64,000 nt of DNA from Sphingomonas sp. HMP6 (GTDB taxonomy: Bacteria; Pseudomonadota; Alphaproteobacteria; Sphingomonadales; Sphingomonadaceae), in NCBI RefSeq assembly GCF_013374095.1, contig NZ_AP022672.1:2231501-2295500 (forward strand), written 5' to 3'. A model generated the notes under the pieces. It had not been told where the DNA came from, searched no databases, and worked only from the letters and a program-made list of their open reading frames with translations. The translations under genes were made by a program, and so were the position numbers. Shown piece by piece: positions 42,886 to 50,979 of the stretch. Position 1 is the first letter of the stretch; every line of letters starts with the position of its first letter.

Positions 42886-43551
42886 ATGAAGGTTATGGAA
42901 TTGAACGATCAAAGCGGACAGCGGACGCCATGCGGACCGGCAAGGCTCGGCGACACGCTGCCAAATTTCACGGCGCGCACCACGCAAGGGGTGAAGTCGC
43001 TTACTGACTTTCGTGGAAAGTGGTTGATCCTGTTTTCGCACCCGGCTGATTTTACGCCGGTCTGCACCAGCGAGTTCGTGGCGATCATGCGCGCAGCCGA
43101 TCGTTTTGCGGCGCTCGATTGCCAGTTGATGGCGTTGTCGGTCGACAGTCTATTCTCGCACTTCGCCTGGATCAAGGCGATCCAGGAAAAGTTCAGCGTG
43201 GAGGTAAGCTTTCCGTTGATCGAGGACCCAACGCTGGAGATTGCGCGCGCCTATGGCATGGTCGGTGCCGACGCGCTGGATGCTTCATCGGTGCGCACGA
43301 CCTATTTCGTTGACCCCGAAGGACGGCTGCGAGCGACGACTTGCTACCCCTCGACTGTTGGTCGCTCGGTCGAAGAGATGCTGCGGCTGCTGGCCGCGCT
43401 GCAGCGCACGGATGCCCAATCTGCGCTGGTGCCCGCCGAATGGACACCGGGCGATGATTTGCTCGCCGTGCCGACCCAGACGGCAGCGGCGGTCTTTGCG
43501 GCGGAAACTGCGACCGACTGGTTTTATACCCCCGTCAAGGATGAAGGCTGA
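42886..43551 (+). CDS. 1-Cys (Prx6-type) peroxiredoxin, copy 1
   Basis: This 221-residue thiol peroxidase has the active-site motif PADFTPVCTSEF with peroxidatic Cys60 and the Prx6-type C-terminal extension. It reduces peroxides, and possibly sulfur radicals or persulfides, in the cytoplasm. It is closely related to the second peroxiredoxin at 57404-58063 (matching FRGKWLILFSHPADFTPVC), and the two share a promoter element. An in-frame ATG at 42895 is an alternative start. It is followed after 2 bp by an ArsR regulator gene. Confidence 0.92.
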   Translation: MKVMELNDQSGQRTPCGPARLGDTLPNFTARTTQGVKSLTDFRGKWLILFSHPADFTPVCTSEFVAIMRAADRFAALDCQLMALSVDSLFSHFAWIKAIQEKFSVEVSFPLIEDPTLEIARAYGMVGADALDASSVRTTYFVDPEGRLRATTCYPSTVGRSVEEMLRLLAALQRTDAQSALVPAEWTPGDDLLAVPTQTAAAVFAAETATDWFYTPVKDEG

Positions 43552-43553
43552 CC

Positions 43554-43925
43554 ATGCCCGTCAATTTGAGCATCCTCGAGATCGAAGCGCATGCCGAACT
43601 GCTCCGCGCGATCGCCCACGCCGTGCGGCTCGACCTGCTCCGCACACTCATCGGCGGTGAACGCAGCGTCAGCGACCTTGAAGCGGCGACCGGCATTGTC
43701 CAGCCCGGCCTGTCGCAACAGCTCGGCATATTGCGCAAGGCCGATCTCGTTCTCACCCGGCGCGAAGCGAAGCAGGTTTTCTACCGCATCAATCACGCGC
43801 GCTTCGCCGAACTCAGCACCTTGCTAGATGCCTTCGCCGATACCGTCGCGGTGCCACGCCATGTGGCACTCGCTGATCGGATGGCGAGCGGCGGCGGCGC
43901 AGCGATGTTCGCGCGGGTCGAGTAG
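43554..43925 (+). CDS. ArsR/SmtB-family regulator without cysteines
   Basis: This 123-residue winged-helix regulator (LLRAIAHAVRLDLLRTLIGG, then VSDLEAATGIVQPGLSQQLGILRKADLV) contains no cysteine at all. It therefore cannot use a thiol switch like SqrR/BigR and may sense another signal or act as a co-regulator. It forms a two-gene unit with peroxiredoxin copy 1. It probably acts on the neighbouring divergent promoter. Confidence 0.9.
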   Translation: MPVNLSILEIEAHAELLRAIAHAVRLDLLRTLIGGERSVSDLEAATGIVQPGLSQQLGILRKADLVLTRREAKQVFYRINHARFAELSTLLDAFADTVAVPRHVALADRMASGGGAAMFARVE

Positions 43926-43929
43926 GAGG

Positions 43930-44934
43930 TTAGCGGGCAGTCACCATTCCATCGCCCAGCAAATCGCCCTCGATTGGCTGTCCGTAATAATCGCCCTTGC
44001 CATGGAATCGCTTCCGCGCCTCTTCGATGCTGCCGGTCTGACGCGGATCACGCGGTCGTTCGCGGCTATCGATGTAAGCGGCGACATCCCATGCCTGCTG
44101 GTCGGTCAGACTATATTCCTGGCCCAGCGGCATGTTCGCCTTGATGAAGGCCGCCGCATTGGCGACCTTTCCCATCCCCGCCCCCCAGTTGAACGACATC
44201 GCGCCCCACAGCGGTGGAAAGGCAGAGCTGCCTGAGGGATACCTCTGCCCCTGTCCATCTGCGCCGTGGCACGTCGCGCAGCTCTGCGCGAAAACCTTGG
44301 CCCCGCGGACCGGATCGTGCCCGAGTGAGGTCGGATTGAGGTCGATGAAGCCCTTGCCGGGCAGATCAACCCCGGTCGGCGCGCCCTTCGCCAGCCAGAA
44401 AAAATACATTTGCAGATCACGGTAGATCGGGTCCCCCGGTGGCGGCGCCTTGCCACTGCGCGATGCCGGCGCGTTCATCGAATAGGTGAAGCAATCGCGG
44501 ATGCGATCCTCCATCGTGTTGATCTGGTCGTTCTTCGCGCGATAGGCAGGATAGGCACCCCATGCCGCCCACATCGGCGAGGCATTCGGCCGACGGCCAG
44601 CATCGAGATGACAGTTGCTGCACGACAGACCGTTGCCGACATGATTTTCAGCATTCGCGCGGGTGTGGAGAAATAGCTGCTGGCCGCGGCGGATCGCGGC
44701 CCCGGTCGGGCCGTCTGGAATCGCTGAATCGGGCGGAGGCGTGAACGCTATTGGCACTGCCGGGGGCGGGGCTACCCGCGCCGTCGGGGCGTGGGCGCCG
44801 CGGCGCAAGCCTATCGCGTAGAACGCAGCGCCGACGATGATCATCGCGAGCAGCGTCCCCGCCCAGGCAAGGACCGGCGGCTTCGATGGTCGGCGGTAGG
44901 TGTCGCTCGATCTATCGCGCATCGATCGTCCCAC
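43930..44934 (-). CDS. tsdA: Membrane-anchored diheme thiosulfate dehydrogenase (TsdA-like)
   Basis: This 334-residue c-type cytochrome has an N-terminal anchor helix (about residues 21-41) and two haem motifs, CSNCH (105-109) and CATCH (219-223). Between them is EDRIRDCFTYSMN, whose Cys148 matches the unusual cysteine haem ligand that marks TsdA. TsdA oxidises two thiosulfates to tetrathionate (or the reverse) in the periplasm. Anchoring by an uncleaved helix is less common than a soluble form and would place it near quinol/cytochrome partners. It is the last gene of the rhodanese-RND-Trx-DsrE operon and converges on the ArsR gene with a 4-bp gap. Confidence 0.9.
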   Translation of the reverse strand: MGRSMRDRSSDTYRRPSKPPVLAWAGTLLAMIIVGAAFYAIGLRRGAHAPTARVAPPPAVPIAFTPPPDSAIPDGPTGAAIRRGQQLFLHTRANAENHVGNGLSCSNCHLDAGRRPNASPMWAAWGAYPAYRAKNDQINTMEDRIRDCFTYSMNAPASRSGKAPPPGDPIYRDLQMYFFWLAKGAPTGVDLPGKGFIDLNPTSLGHDPVRGAKVFAQSCATCHGADGQGQRYPSGSSAFPPLWGAMSFNWGAGMGKVANAAAFIKANMPLGQEYSLTDQQAWDVAAYIDSRERPRDPRQTGSIEEARKRFHGKGDYYGQPIEGDLLGDGMVTAR

Positions 44935-44972
44935 GGTCAGGTGCCCCGCTCAGGTGTGGCGGCTTCATAGGC

Positions 44973-45515
44973 TTACTCAGGCAGCAGCGCCCAGCCGCGC
45001 AATTGCAGGTTCGCCATGGTGGTCATGGCGGACACATCGACCCGCACGCCCGGCGCAACGTCCTTGCCCTCGTATTTATGCGCACGGAGCGCCTGGCCGC
45101 ACACCGCGACGACGACGCCTGCGGCTTTCAGCTTGGCGATCAGCGCGATGTTGGGGTTGTTCGGCGCCTTCGTCTGAGCGGCATAAACGGTATCGTTGGT
45201 GACGATCTGCGTGGCGGGACCGTAGAGGATCGCGACAATCTCGCCCGGTTTGACGTGCGCACCATCGGCGGCGAGCAGGTTGAGGAAGCGCGCAACGCGC
45301 TCGAGTGAGGCGTTGGGCTTGGCCGGATCGGCGCTTGCCTTCGTCACGGGAAACACGACGCGGTAGCGCAGCGCCGGATCGGGCCGCTCCAGCGCCCCCT
45401 CGGTCGGGAATGTCGCGCCAAAGGGCTCGATCGCCGGTGCGCGGTGCTGCTGCGCAAAGCCGGGGCCTGCCACAGCGACACCCGCGAGTGCGGCAAAAGC
45501 CAACAAGATCTTCAT
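44973..45515 (-). CDS. Exported DsrE-family protein
   Basis: This 180-residue protein has a signal peptide (MKILLAFAALAGVAVAGPGFAQ) and a DsrE/DsrF-like domain, including YRVVFPVTKAS, the segment KPGEIVAILYGPATQIVTND and the conserved cysteine in VAVCGQALRAH. DsrE-like proteins carry or relay sulfane sulfur on this cysteine. Here the domain would act in the periplasm. The ATG at 45515 has GGAGGG at good spacing; an earlier ATG at 45545 would spoil the signal peptide. It sits 38 bp before TsdA, suggesting it handles thiosulfate- or polysulfide-derived sulfur. Confidence 0.87.
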   Translation of the reverse strand: MKILLAFAALAGVAVAGPGFAQQHRAPAIEPFGATFPTEGALERPDPALRYRVVFPVTKASADPAKPNASLERVARFLNLLAADGAHVKPGEIVAILYGPATQIVTNDTVYAAQTKAPNNPNIALIAKLKAAGVVVAVCGQALRAHKYEGKDVAPGVRVDVSAMTTMANLQLRGWALLPE

Positions 45516-45560
45516 TATGCCCTCCATGCATTCATTGCCAACCAACCGAATGGCGCGATC

Positions 45561-45998
45561 TTAGGCGCCGCCAGCGCTCGCTACCCAGCGCATAATCCCC
45601 GCCTTGTCCATCGCACCCGCCTGCCGGGCGATCTCGGCGCCGCTTTTGAACAGAATCAAGGTCGGGATCGAGCGGATCGCGTAGCGCGCGGCCAGAACCT
45701 GTTCGGCTTCGGTATCTACCTTGAGCAGCCGAACCCTCGGGTCAAGCTCAGCGGCAGCCGCCGCGAAGGCGGGAGCCATCATCCGGCACGGGCCGCACCA
45801 GCTCGCCCAAAAATCGACCAGCACCCGGCCGGTGCTTCGGCCGATGATCTTGTCGAACAGCGCCAAATTGGCGTCGATCGGTGCGCCCGTCGTCAGCGGG
45901 CGGCGGCACGTGCCGCAGTTCGGATGCTCGCCCAGCCGTGCATCGGGGACGCGGTTGAGCGCCTGGCAGTGCGGGCAAACGAGGATGGCGCTGCTCAT
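45561..45998 (-). CDS. trxC: Thioredoxin 2-type protein with N-terminal zinc motif
   Basis: This 145-residue cytoplasmic thioredoxin has an N-terminal zinc ribbon (CPHC at 8-11 and CGTC at 28-31) and active site WASWCGPC (Cys68, Cys71), as in TrxC. It reduces protein disulfides and persulfides. It overlaps the ArsR gene by 4 bp, so it is translated with the persulfide-sensing regulator and probably removes persulfides from proteins during sulfide stress. Confidence 0.94.
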   Translation of the reverse strand: MSSAILVCPHCQALNRVPDARLGEHPNCGTCRRPLTTGAPIDANLALFDKIIGRSTGRVLVDFWASWCGPCRMMAPAFAAAAAELDPRVRLLKVDTEAEQVLAARYAIRSIPTLILFKSGAEIARQAGAMDKAGIMRWVASAGGA

Positions 45999-46318
45999 GC
46001 GGGCTCTCCGGCGATCCGACCACTATAATCACACAAGGCCGCGATAATCCCGGCGACTTGTGCATCGACCAGTTGGTAGAAGCGCGACTGGGCCTCGGCG
46101 CGCACCCTGACCGTACCCGCCTCCCGCAGCACCGCTAGATGCTGCGATACGCTCGATTGTGACAGGCCGGTTAGAGTGACGAGCTCCCCGACCGAAACCT
46201 CACCATCGGTCATCCGGCACAGCATGATCAGTCGATCGCGGTGCGCGAGCAGCCGCAGACGTTCGGCGACATGCGCGGCATTGTTGTGCAGCGCGGCGAT
46301 AGGTCCGGTAAAGCTCAT
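45995..46318 (-). CDS. ArsR-family regulator of the SqrR/BigR persulfide-sensor type
   Basis: This 107-residue winged-helix repressor (LRLLAHRDRLIMLCRMTDGE, VGELVTLTGLSQSSVSQHLAVL) has two cysteines, Cys34 in the first helical region and Cys96 in the last helix (IIAALCDYSG). Their 62-residue spacing is near that of the sulfane-sulfur-sensing pair in BigR and SqrR. In those proteins a tetrasulfide bridge releases DNA. It overlaps both the RND and thioredoxin genes by 4 bp. It likely controls the two divergent promoters at 50.9 and 42.8 kb. Confidence 0.85.
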   Translation of the reverse strand: MSFTGPIAALHNNAAHVAERLRLLAHRDRLIMLCRMTDGEVSVGELVTLTGLSQSSVSQHLAVLREAGTVRVRAEAQSRFYQLVDAQVAGIIAALCDYSGRIAGEPA

Positions 46319-49300
46319 TGGCTTACTGTCGCTGGGCGACCGTCATCGCGCAAGACGATGTAGATTGCCGGGATCACCAGCACAGTCAGCAAGGTTGAAG
46401 AGGCCAAGCCAAACAACAACGATATGGCGAGACCCTGGAAGATCGGATCGGTCAGGATCACCGCCGCCCCGATCATGGCCGCCGCTGCCGTCAACGCGAT
46501 CGGCTTGAACCGGATCATTCCCGCCTCGAGCAAGGTATCGCGCAGCGATTTATCGGGCGCGCGGGCGTGGTTGATGAAATCGACCAGCAGGATCGAATTG
46601 CGCACGATAATGCCGGCCAACGCAATGAAGCCGATCATCGACGTCGCGGTGAAGGGTGCCGCGAACAGCATATGGCCGATGACGATGCCGACCAAGGTCA
46701 GCGGGATCGGGGTGAGGATCACCAGCGGCAGCTTGAAATTGCGGAACTGGCCGACGACCAGCACATAGATGGCGAGCAACGCCACCCCGAACGCTGCGCC
46801 CATGTCGCGGAAAGTGACCCAGGTGATCTCCCATTCGCCGTCCCACAACAGGCTCGGCTTGCTCTCGTCGGCGGGCTGGCCGTTGAGGCGGATCTCGGGC
46901 TTGACCAGCCCGTGGGCCTTCCAGTCGAACTTGTTCACCGCATCATCGACTGCGAGCATGCCGTAGATCGGGGCTTCGTAGCGCCCGGCGAGTTCGGCCG
47001 TCACCATCGTCGCACCGCGTCCGTCGCGACGGTAGATGCTCTGGCCGCCGGGCTGCATCTTAGCCTCGACCAGTTCGCCGAGCTGGATGAGTTGCGGGCC
47101 GCCCCCGCCTTGCGTCACCGCGACCGGCGTGGCGGCGAGCGCCTGGCTCCAGCTGCGCTGCGACTGGTCGAGCGCGATCTGGATCGGCAGCGGATCGCGC
47201 CCGCCGCCGCGCGGGGCATAGCCGACGATCTGGTCGCCGAGCAGCGCGCCGATGCTGTCGAGTAGCTGGCGTTCTGACAGACCATATTGGTCGAGCTTGG
47301 CGCGATCGGGGATCAGGCGCAGTTCGGGGCGCGGATCGCCGAAACTGTTGTCGACATCGACGATGTACGGCACCGATTTGAAGATCGCCTCCAGCTGGGT
47401 TGCCGTCGCGCGGCGGACGGCTTCGTCGGGGCCATAGATTTCGGCGAGCAACGTCGCGAGCACGGGCGGGCCGGGGGGTGTCTCGACGACCTTGATCGAG
47501 CTGCCTGGAGGTAGCGGCACAGCCTTCAGCTTTTCGCGTAGAGCCACTGCGATCGTATGGCTTGCGCGCGCGCGATCTTCCTTGGGGGCCAGCGTGACCA
47601 TGAGATCGCCCATTTCGGGGCGTGCGCGCAGAAAATAGTGCCGAACGAGGCCATTGAAATTGAACGGTGCGGAGGTGCCGGCATAGGCTTCCATCGCCTC
47701 GACCTCGGGGATAGTGCGGACGATGGCGGCGGCCTGTTCGAGCGCGCGCGAGGTCGCTTCGAGGCTGCTGCCTTCGGGCAGGTCGACGACGAGCTGGACT
47801 TCGCTCTTGTTGTCGAAGGGCAGCAGCTTCACGGTCACCGCCTTGAAATAGAACATCGAGCAGGCAACCAGCGTGGCGACGCCGACCGTGATCAGGAACA
47901 GCCGCGCGCTATGCTTGGTCGCGATGACGCGGCTCGCGACGCGAGCATAGAGCAGGCCGAGCTTGCCGCCATGATGGTCCGCATGGGCATCGCCGTCGTT
48001 GACTGCCGAGCGGGCGAAGCGGATCATCAGCCACGGCGCGATGATCACCGCGACGAAGAAGCTGAACACCATCGCGGCCGACGCATTGACCGGGATCGGT
48101 GCCATATACGGCCCCATCAGCCCGGAGACGAACAGCATCGGGAGAAGCGCGGCGACCACGGTCAGGGTGGCGACGATCGTCGGATTGCCGACTTCCGAAA
48201 CGGCATCGACCGCCGCATCGATGCGACTGCGGTCATCCTTCATCGCCCAGTGACGCGCGATGTTCTCGATTATCACGATCGCATCATCGACCAGAATGCC
48301 GATCGAAAAGATCAGCGCGAACAGGCTGACGCGGTTGATCGTGAAACCCATCAGCTTGGAAGCGAACATCGTCAGCAGGATCGTCGTCGGAATGACGATC
48401 GCGGTAACGCCCGCTTCGCGCCAGCCAATCGCGAAACCGATCAGGATGACGATCGAGACGGTGGCCAGCGCAAGGTGAAAGAGCAGCTCATTCGCCTTGT
48501 CATTGGCGCTTGCGCCGTAATTGCGCGTGACGGCGACATCGACATTGGCGGGGATCAGCGTGCCTTTCAGCGCTGCCACCCGCGCGACGACGCCGGTCGA
48601 GACATCGACCGCGTTGGCGCCTGCGCGTTTTGCGATGGCGATGCTGACGGCAGGTGCGCGGTTCCAGCCCTTGCCTTCGCTGCGCGACCAGCGCCAGCCG
48701 CGCGCCTGATCCTCGGTCGCGGCCTGCTGGACGCTGGCGACGTCGCGCAGATAGACGGGCGCGCCGCTGACCGATCGCACGATCAGCGCGCCGACATCGG
48801 CGGCGCTACCCAACGTTTGGCCGGCGACGACGCTCACGGCCTGTCCATTTTCGCGCACCGTGCCCGCGGGAAAGGAGCGATTGGCCTGTGACGCGGCGTC
48901 GATCACATTGCCAAGCGGCACCTGATGCAGCGCCAGTTTCGCCGGATCGGGCGCGACACGGATCGCCTCGCGCTGGCCGCCGACGATGAAGCTCAAGCCG
49001 ACATTGTCGACCTTGGCGACTTCGCTGCGTAGCCGCCCGGCAAGCTGGAGGAGCGACTGATCGTTCCAGGCACCCGGCGCGCCGGGGCTGGGTGACAGCG
49101 TCAGCACTACGATCGGCACGTCGCTGATGCCGCGCACCGTCACTTGTGGCGGGGGAATGCCGACCGGGATACGGTCGATATTGGCGTTCAGTTTCTCGTC
49201 GATGCGGGTCGCGGCATCTTCGGGGTTCGACCCAACGAGAAAGCGCGCGGTGACGAGCACGCCATTGTCCTCGGCCTGAGCATAGACATGCTCGACCCCA

Positions 49301-49539
49301 TCAACCGACTTGACGATTGTCTCGAGCGGCTTGGCGACGAGTTCGACCGCATCGGCGGCGGACAAGCCCGGTGCCATCACTCGGATATCGACCATCGGGA
49401 CGCTGATCTGCGGTTCTTCCTCGCGCGCGATCGTGAAAGTTGCAAGCAGACCAACAAGGATCGCGGCGAGCAGGAACAAGGGCGTCAGCGGCGACTGAAT
49501 CGTCGCGCGGGTGATCCGCCCCGAGATGCCGAGGCTCAT
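46315..49539 (-). CDS. RND-family efflux transporter
   Basis: This 1074-residue inner-membrane pump has the two large periplasmic loops and 12 helices of RND exporters. The transmembrane proton-relay segment IGILVDDAIVIIENI carries the paired aspartates typical of HAE-type pumps, not the single acidic site of metal-ion HME pumps. The C-terminal half contains FKPIALTAAAAMIGAAVIL. It pairs with the membrane-fusion gene that overlaps its start and, by context, with the TolC homologue encoded on the opposite strand at 52481. Its place among sulfide genes suggests export of a reactive sulfur compound or a co-occurring toxicant. Confidence 0.92.
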   Translation of the reverse strand: MSLGISGRITRATIQSPLTPLFLLAAILVGLLATFTIAREEEPQISVPMVDIRVMAPGLSAADAVELVAKPLETIVKSVDGVEHVYAQAEDNGVLVTARFLVGSNPEDAATRIDEKLNANIDRIPVGIPPPQVTVRGISDVPIVVLTLSPSPGAPGAWNDQSLLQLAGRLRSEVAKVDNVGLSFIVGGQREAIRVAPDPAKLALHQVPLGNVIDAASQANRSFPAGTVRENGQAVSVVAGQTLGSAADVGALIVRSVSGAPVYLRDVASVQQAATEDQARGWRWSRSEGKGWNRAPAVSIAIAKRAGANAVDVSTGVVARVAALKGTLIPANVDVAVTRNYGASANDKANELLFHLALATVSIVILIGFAIGWREAGVTAIVIPTTILLTMFASKLMGFTINRVSLFALIFSIGILVDDAIVIIENIARHWAMKDDRSRIDAAVDAVSEVGNPTIVATLTVVAALLPMLFVSGLMGPYMAPIPVNASAAMVFSFFVAVIIAPWLMIRFARSAVNDGDAHADHHGGKLGLLYARVASRVIATKHSARLFLITVGVATLVACSMFYFKAVTVKLLPFDNKSEVQLVVDLPEGSSLEATSRALEQAAAIVRTIPEVEAMEAYAGTSAPFNFNGLVRHYFLRARPEMGDLMVTLAPKEDRARASHTIAVALREKLKAVPLPPGSSIKVVETPPGPPVLATLLAEIYGPDEAVRRATATQLEAIFKSVPYIVDVDNSFGDPRPELRLIPDRAKLDQYGLSERQLLDSIGALLGDQIVGYAPRGGGRDPLPIQIALDQSQRSWSQALAATPVAVTQGGGGPQLIQLGELVEAKMQPGGQSIYRRDGRGATMVTAELAGRYEAPIYGMLAVDDAVNKFDWKAHGLVKPEIRLNGQPADESKPSLLWDGEWEITWVTFRDMGAAFGVALLAIYVLVVGQFRNFKLPLVILTPIPLTLVGIVIGHMLFAAPFTATSMIGFIALAGIIVRNSILLVDFINHARAPDKSLRDTLLEAGMIRFKPIALTAAAAMIGAAVILTDPIFQGLAISLLFGLASSTLLTVLVIPAIYIVLRDDGRPATVSQ

Positions 49540-50546
49540 TTCGCGGGCGCCGCGATCAGCGTGTCGCCGGGGGTGACGCCCGACAGGATCTCGACCTTGC
49601 CCAAGTCGCCCGACGGGGCGGTCTGGACCGGGACGCTCGCGGCGCTGCCGTCGACGGCGAGAATGGTGACCGAGTCGATACCGTAGGCACGGATAATGTA
49701 GCTGGTCGGCACGACCAGTGCCCGTCGCGTGCCGGTCTCAACCTCAGCAGCGAGGCGGCGGCCGATCAGCCTGTTGTCGATGCCGCTCATCGTGGCATCG
49801 GCGGTAATCTGCCCTGCCTGAACCGAGGGATAGACACGGACCACAGCACCGGTCCGGCCATCGGCGCGGACCCGCGACCCGGCATGGATCTGGCTCGCGA
49901 GTGATTCGGGGAGAGTCAGGCGCAGGACGGTATCTCCTGCTGTAATCGTGGCGATGACCATCCCCGGCGCGACGGCCGCTCCTGCAGGGATGTCGGCGCG
50001 CAAGACGCGTCCCGACGCGGGCGCGATGACGACGCCTTGCCCGGCCACAGCGCCGACCGCTGACTGCTGCGCCCGTGCCGCGCGGGTTTGGGCATTGGCG
50101 GCGGACGCCACTGCCTGCGCCTGATCGAGCCGCGCCTTCGCATAAACGCCATTGTCATAAAGGAACCGGACGCGCGCGAGATCGGCCTGTGCCTGGGCCG
50201 CCTGCGCCTGAGCAGCCGCGGCCTGCGCCCCGAAGGCGGCGGACTGCGGCGCGAGTTGGCTGTCGACGATCCGTCCGATCGCCTGCCCCTTGCGCACCAT
50301 GTCGCCCGCGCGGACGGTGAGCGTGGTCAGGATACCAGGAATGCGCGCGATCGCCTGCGCCTGATCCACCGTCGCGATTTCGGCGCTCACCGATTTCCAG
50401 TCGCTGGTTTGGGCCGCGGCGACCTTGAGCCGTGGCCCGGCGGGCGCGGCGACCTTGGCCGTTGGCACTTCGGGCGCGCTGCCGCAGGCGGCAAGCGGGA
50501 GGATCGTCAGCAGCAATGCTGCGATTCCGGGCTGAGTACGGGACAT
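49536..50546 (-). CDS. RND membrane-fusion lipoprotein
   Basis: This 336-residue periplasmic adaptor has lipobox LPLAAC, the split lipoyl motif (IARIPGILTTLTVRAGDMVR and VVIAPASGRVLRADIPAG), an Ala/Gln-rich hairpin and a C-terminal beta barrel. The start at 50546 has GGGAG upstream and gives the lipoprotein signal; the longer frame to 50645 overlaps the rhodanese gene. It overlaps the RND gene by 4 bp and links it to an outer-membrane TolC channel. Confidence 0.9.
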   Translation of the reverse strand: MSRTQPGIAALLLTILPLAACGSAPEVPTAKVAAPAGPRLKVAAAQTSDWKSVSAEIATVDQAQAIARIPGILTTLTVRAGDMVRKGQAIGRIVDSQLAPQSAAFGAQAAAAQAQAAQAQADLARVRFLYDNGVYAKARLDQAQAVASAANAQTRAARAQQSAVGAVAGQGVVIAPASGRVLRADIPAGAAVAPGMVIATITAGDTVLRLTLPESLASQIHAGSRVRADGRTGAVVRVYPSVQAGQITADATMSGIDNRLIGRRLAAEVETGTRRALVVPTSYIIRAYGIDSVTILAVDGSAASVPVQTAPSGDLGKVEILSGVTPGDTLIAAPAK

Positions 50547-50559
50547 GCGTCGGAGCTCC

Positions 50560-50895
50560 CTATTTCTCGACCGGCAGGCCGGCGGACGTCCAGGCGCCGA
50601 AGCCACCGGCAAGATGCGTATCGACATCGGACTTGGCCGCCGCACAGCGATCGAGTGCCATCGCCGATCGTCTGCCGGCTGCGCAGGACAGGATCAGCGT
50701 CTTGCCGCCCACGACGGGCAGCGCCGCCGGGTCGAAGCGCGATAGCGGCAGGTTGTGTGCCCCGGGGATGTGTCCTGCGGCGAATTCATTGGGCTCGCGA
50801 ACATCCACGACGGTCGCCGTGCCGGCGCGCAACAGCGTTTGCAGCTCGGCCGGACTGACGACGCGATGCGAGGGTTTACGCGAGAATCCAAACAT
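50560..50895 (-). CDS. Single-domain rhodanese
   Basis: This 111-residue cytoplasmic sulfurtransferase has the DVREPNEFAAGHIPGAHNLPL signature and active-site loop SCAAGRRS with Cys71 in the CxxGxR pattern. It transfers sulfane sulfur between thiosulfate, glutathione persulfide and thiols. It is the first gene of the operon running to TsdA, starts opposite the SQR gene, and would connect SQR-generated persulfide to downstream acceptors. Confidence 0.93.
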   Translation of the reverse strand: MFGFSRKPSHRVVSPAELQTLLRAGTATVVDVREPNEFAAGHIPGAHNLPLSRFDPAALPVVGGKTLILSCAAGRRSAMALDRCAAAKSDVDTHLAGGFGAWTSAGLPVEK

Positions 50896-50920
50896 GGCGG
50901 CACCTCTTCAAATTTCTCGA

Positions 50921-50944
50921 TTGCACATATCGTGTAATAGTTAT
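50921..50944. promoter_or_regulatory. Candidate ArsR operator (TTGCAC-ATATC-GTGTAA) at the rhodanese/SQR promoter
   Basis: TTGCAC at 50921-50926 and GTGTAA at 50932-50937 form an inverted repeat with one mismatch, in the 84-bp gap between divergent start codons. The right half TCGTGTAA matches the right arm of the 42807-42838 repeat. Control by the SqrR-like ArsR is inferred. Confidence 0.42.
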
Positions 50945-50979
50945 ATGCGTCAACCCATATCGAGTGAGAGGAACCGGAA

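Noticed and set aside
43554..43925. Arsenic or metal sensor role for the first ArsR
   Set aside because: It contains no cysteine, and no ars genes lie nearby.
46315..49539. Heavy-metal (CzcA/CusA-type) RND pump
   Set aside because: The TM segment has the paired aspartates LVDDA of HAE-type pumps, and no metal-binding Met/His motifs were noticed.
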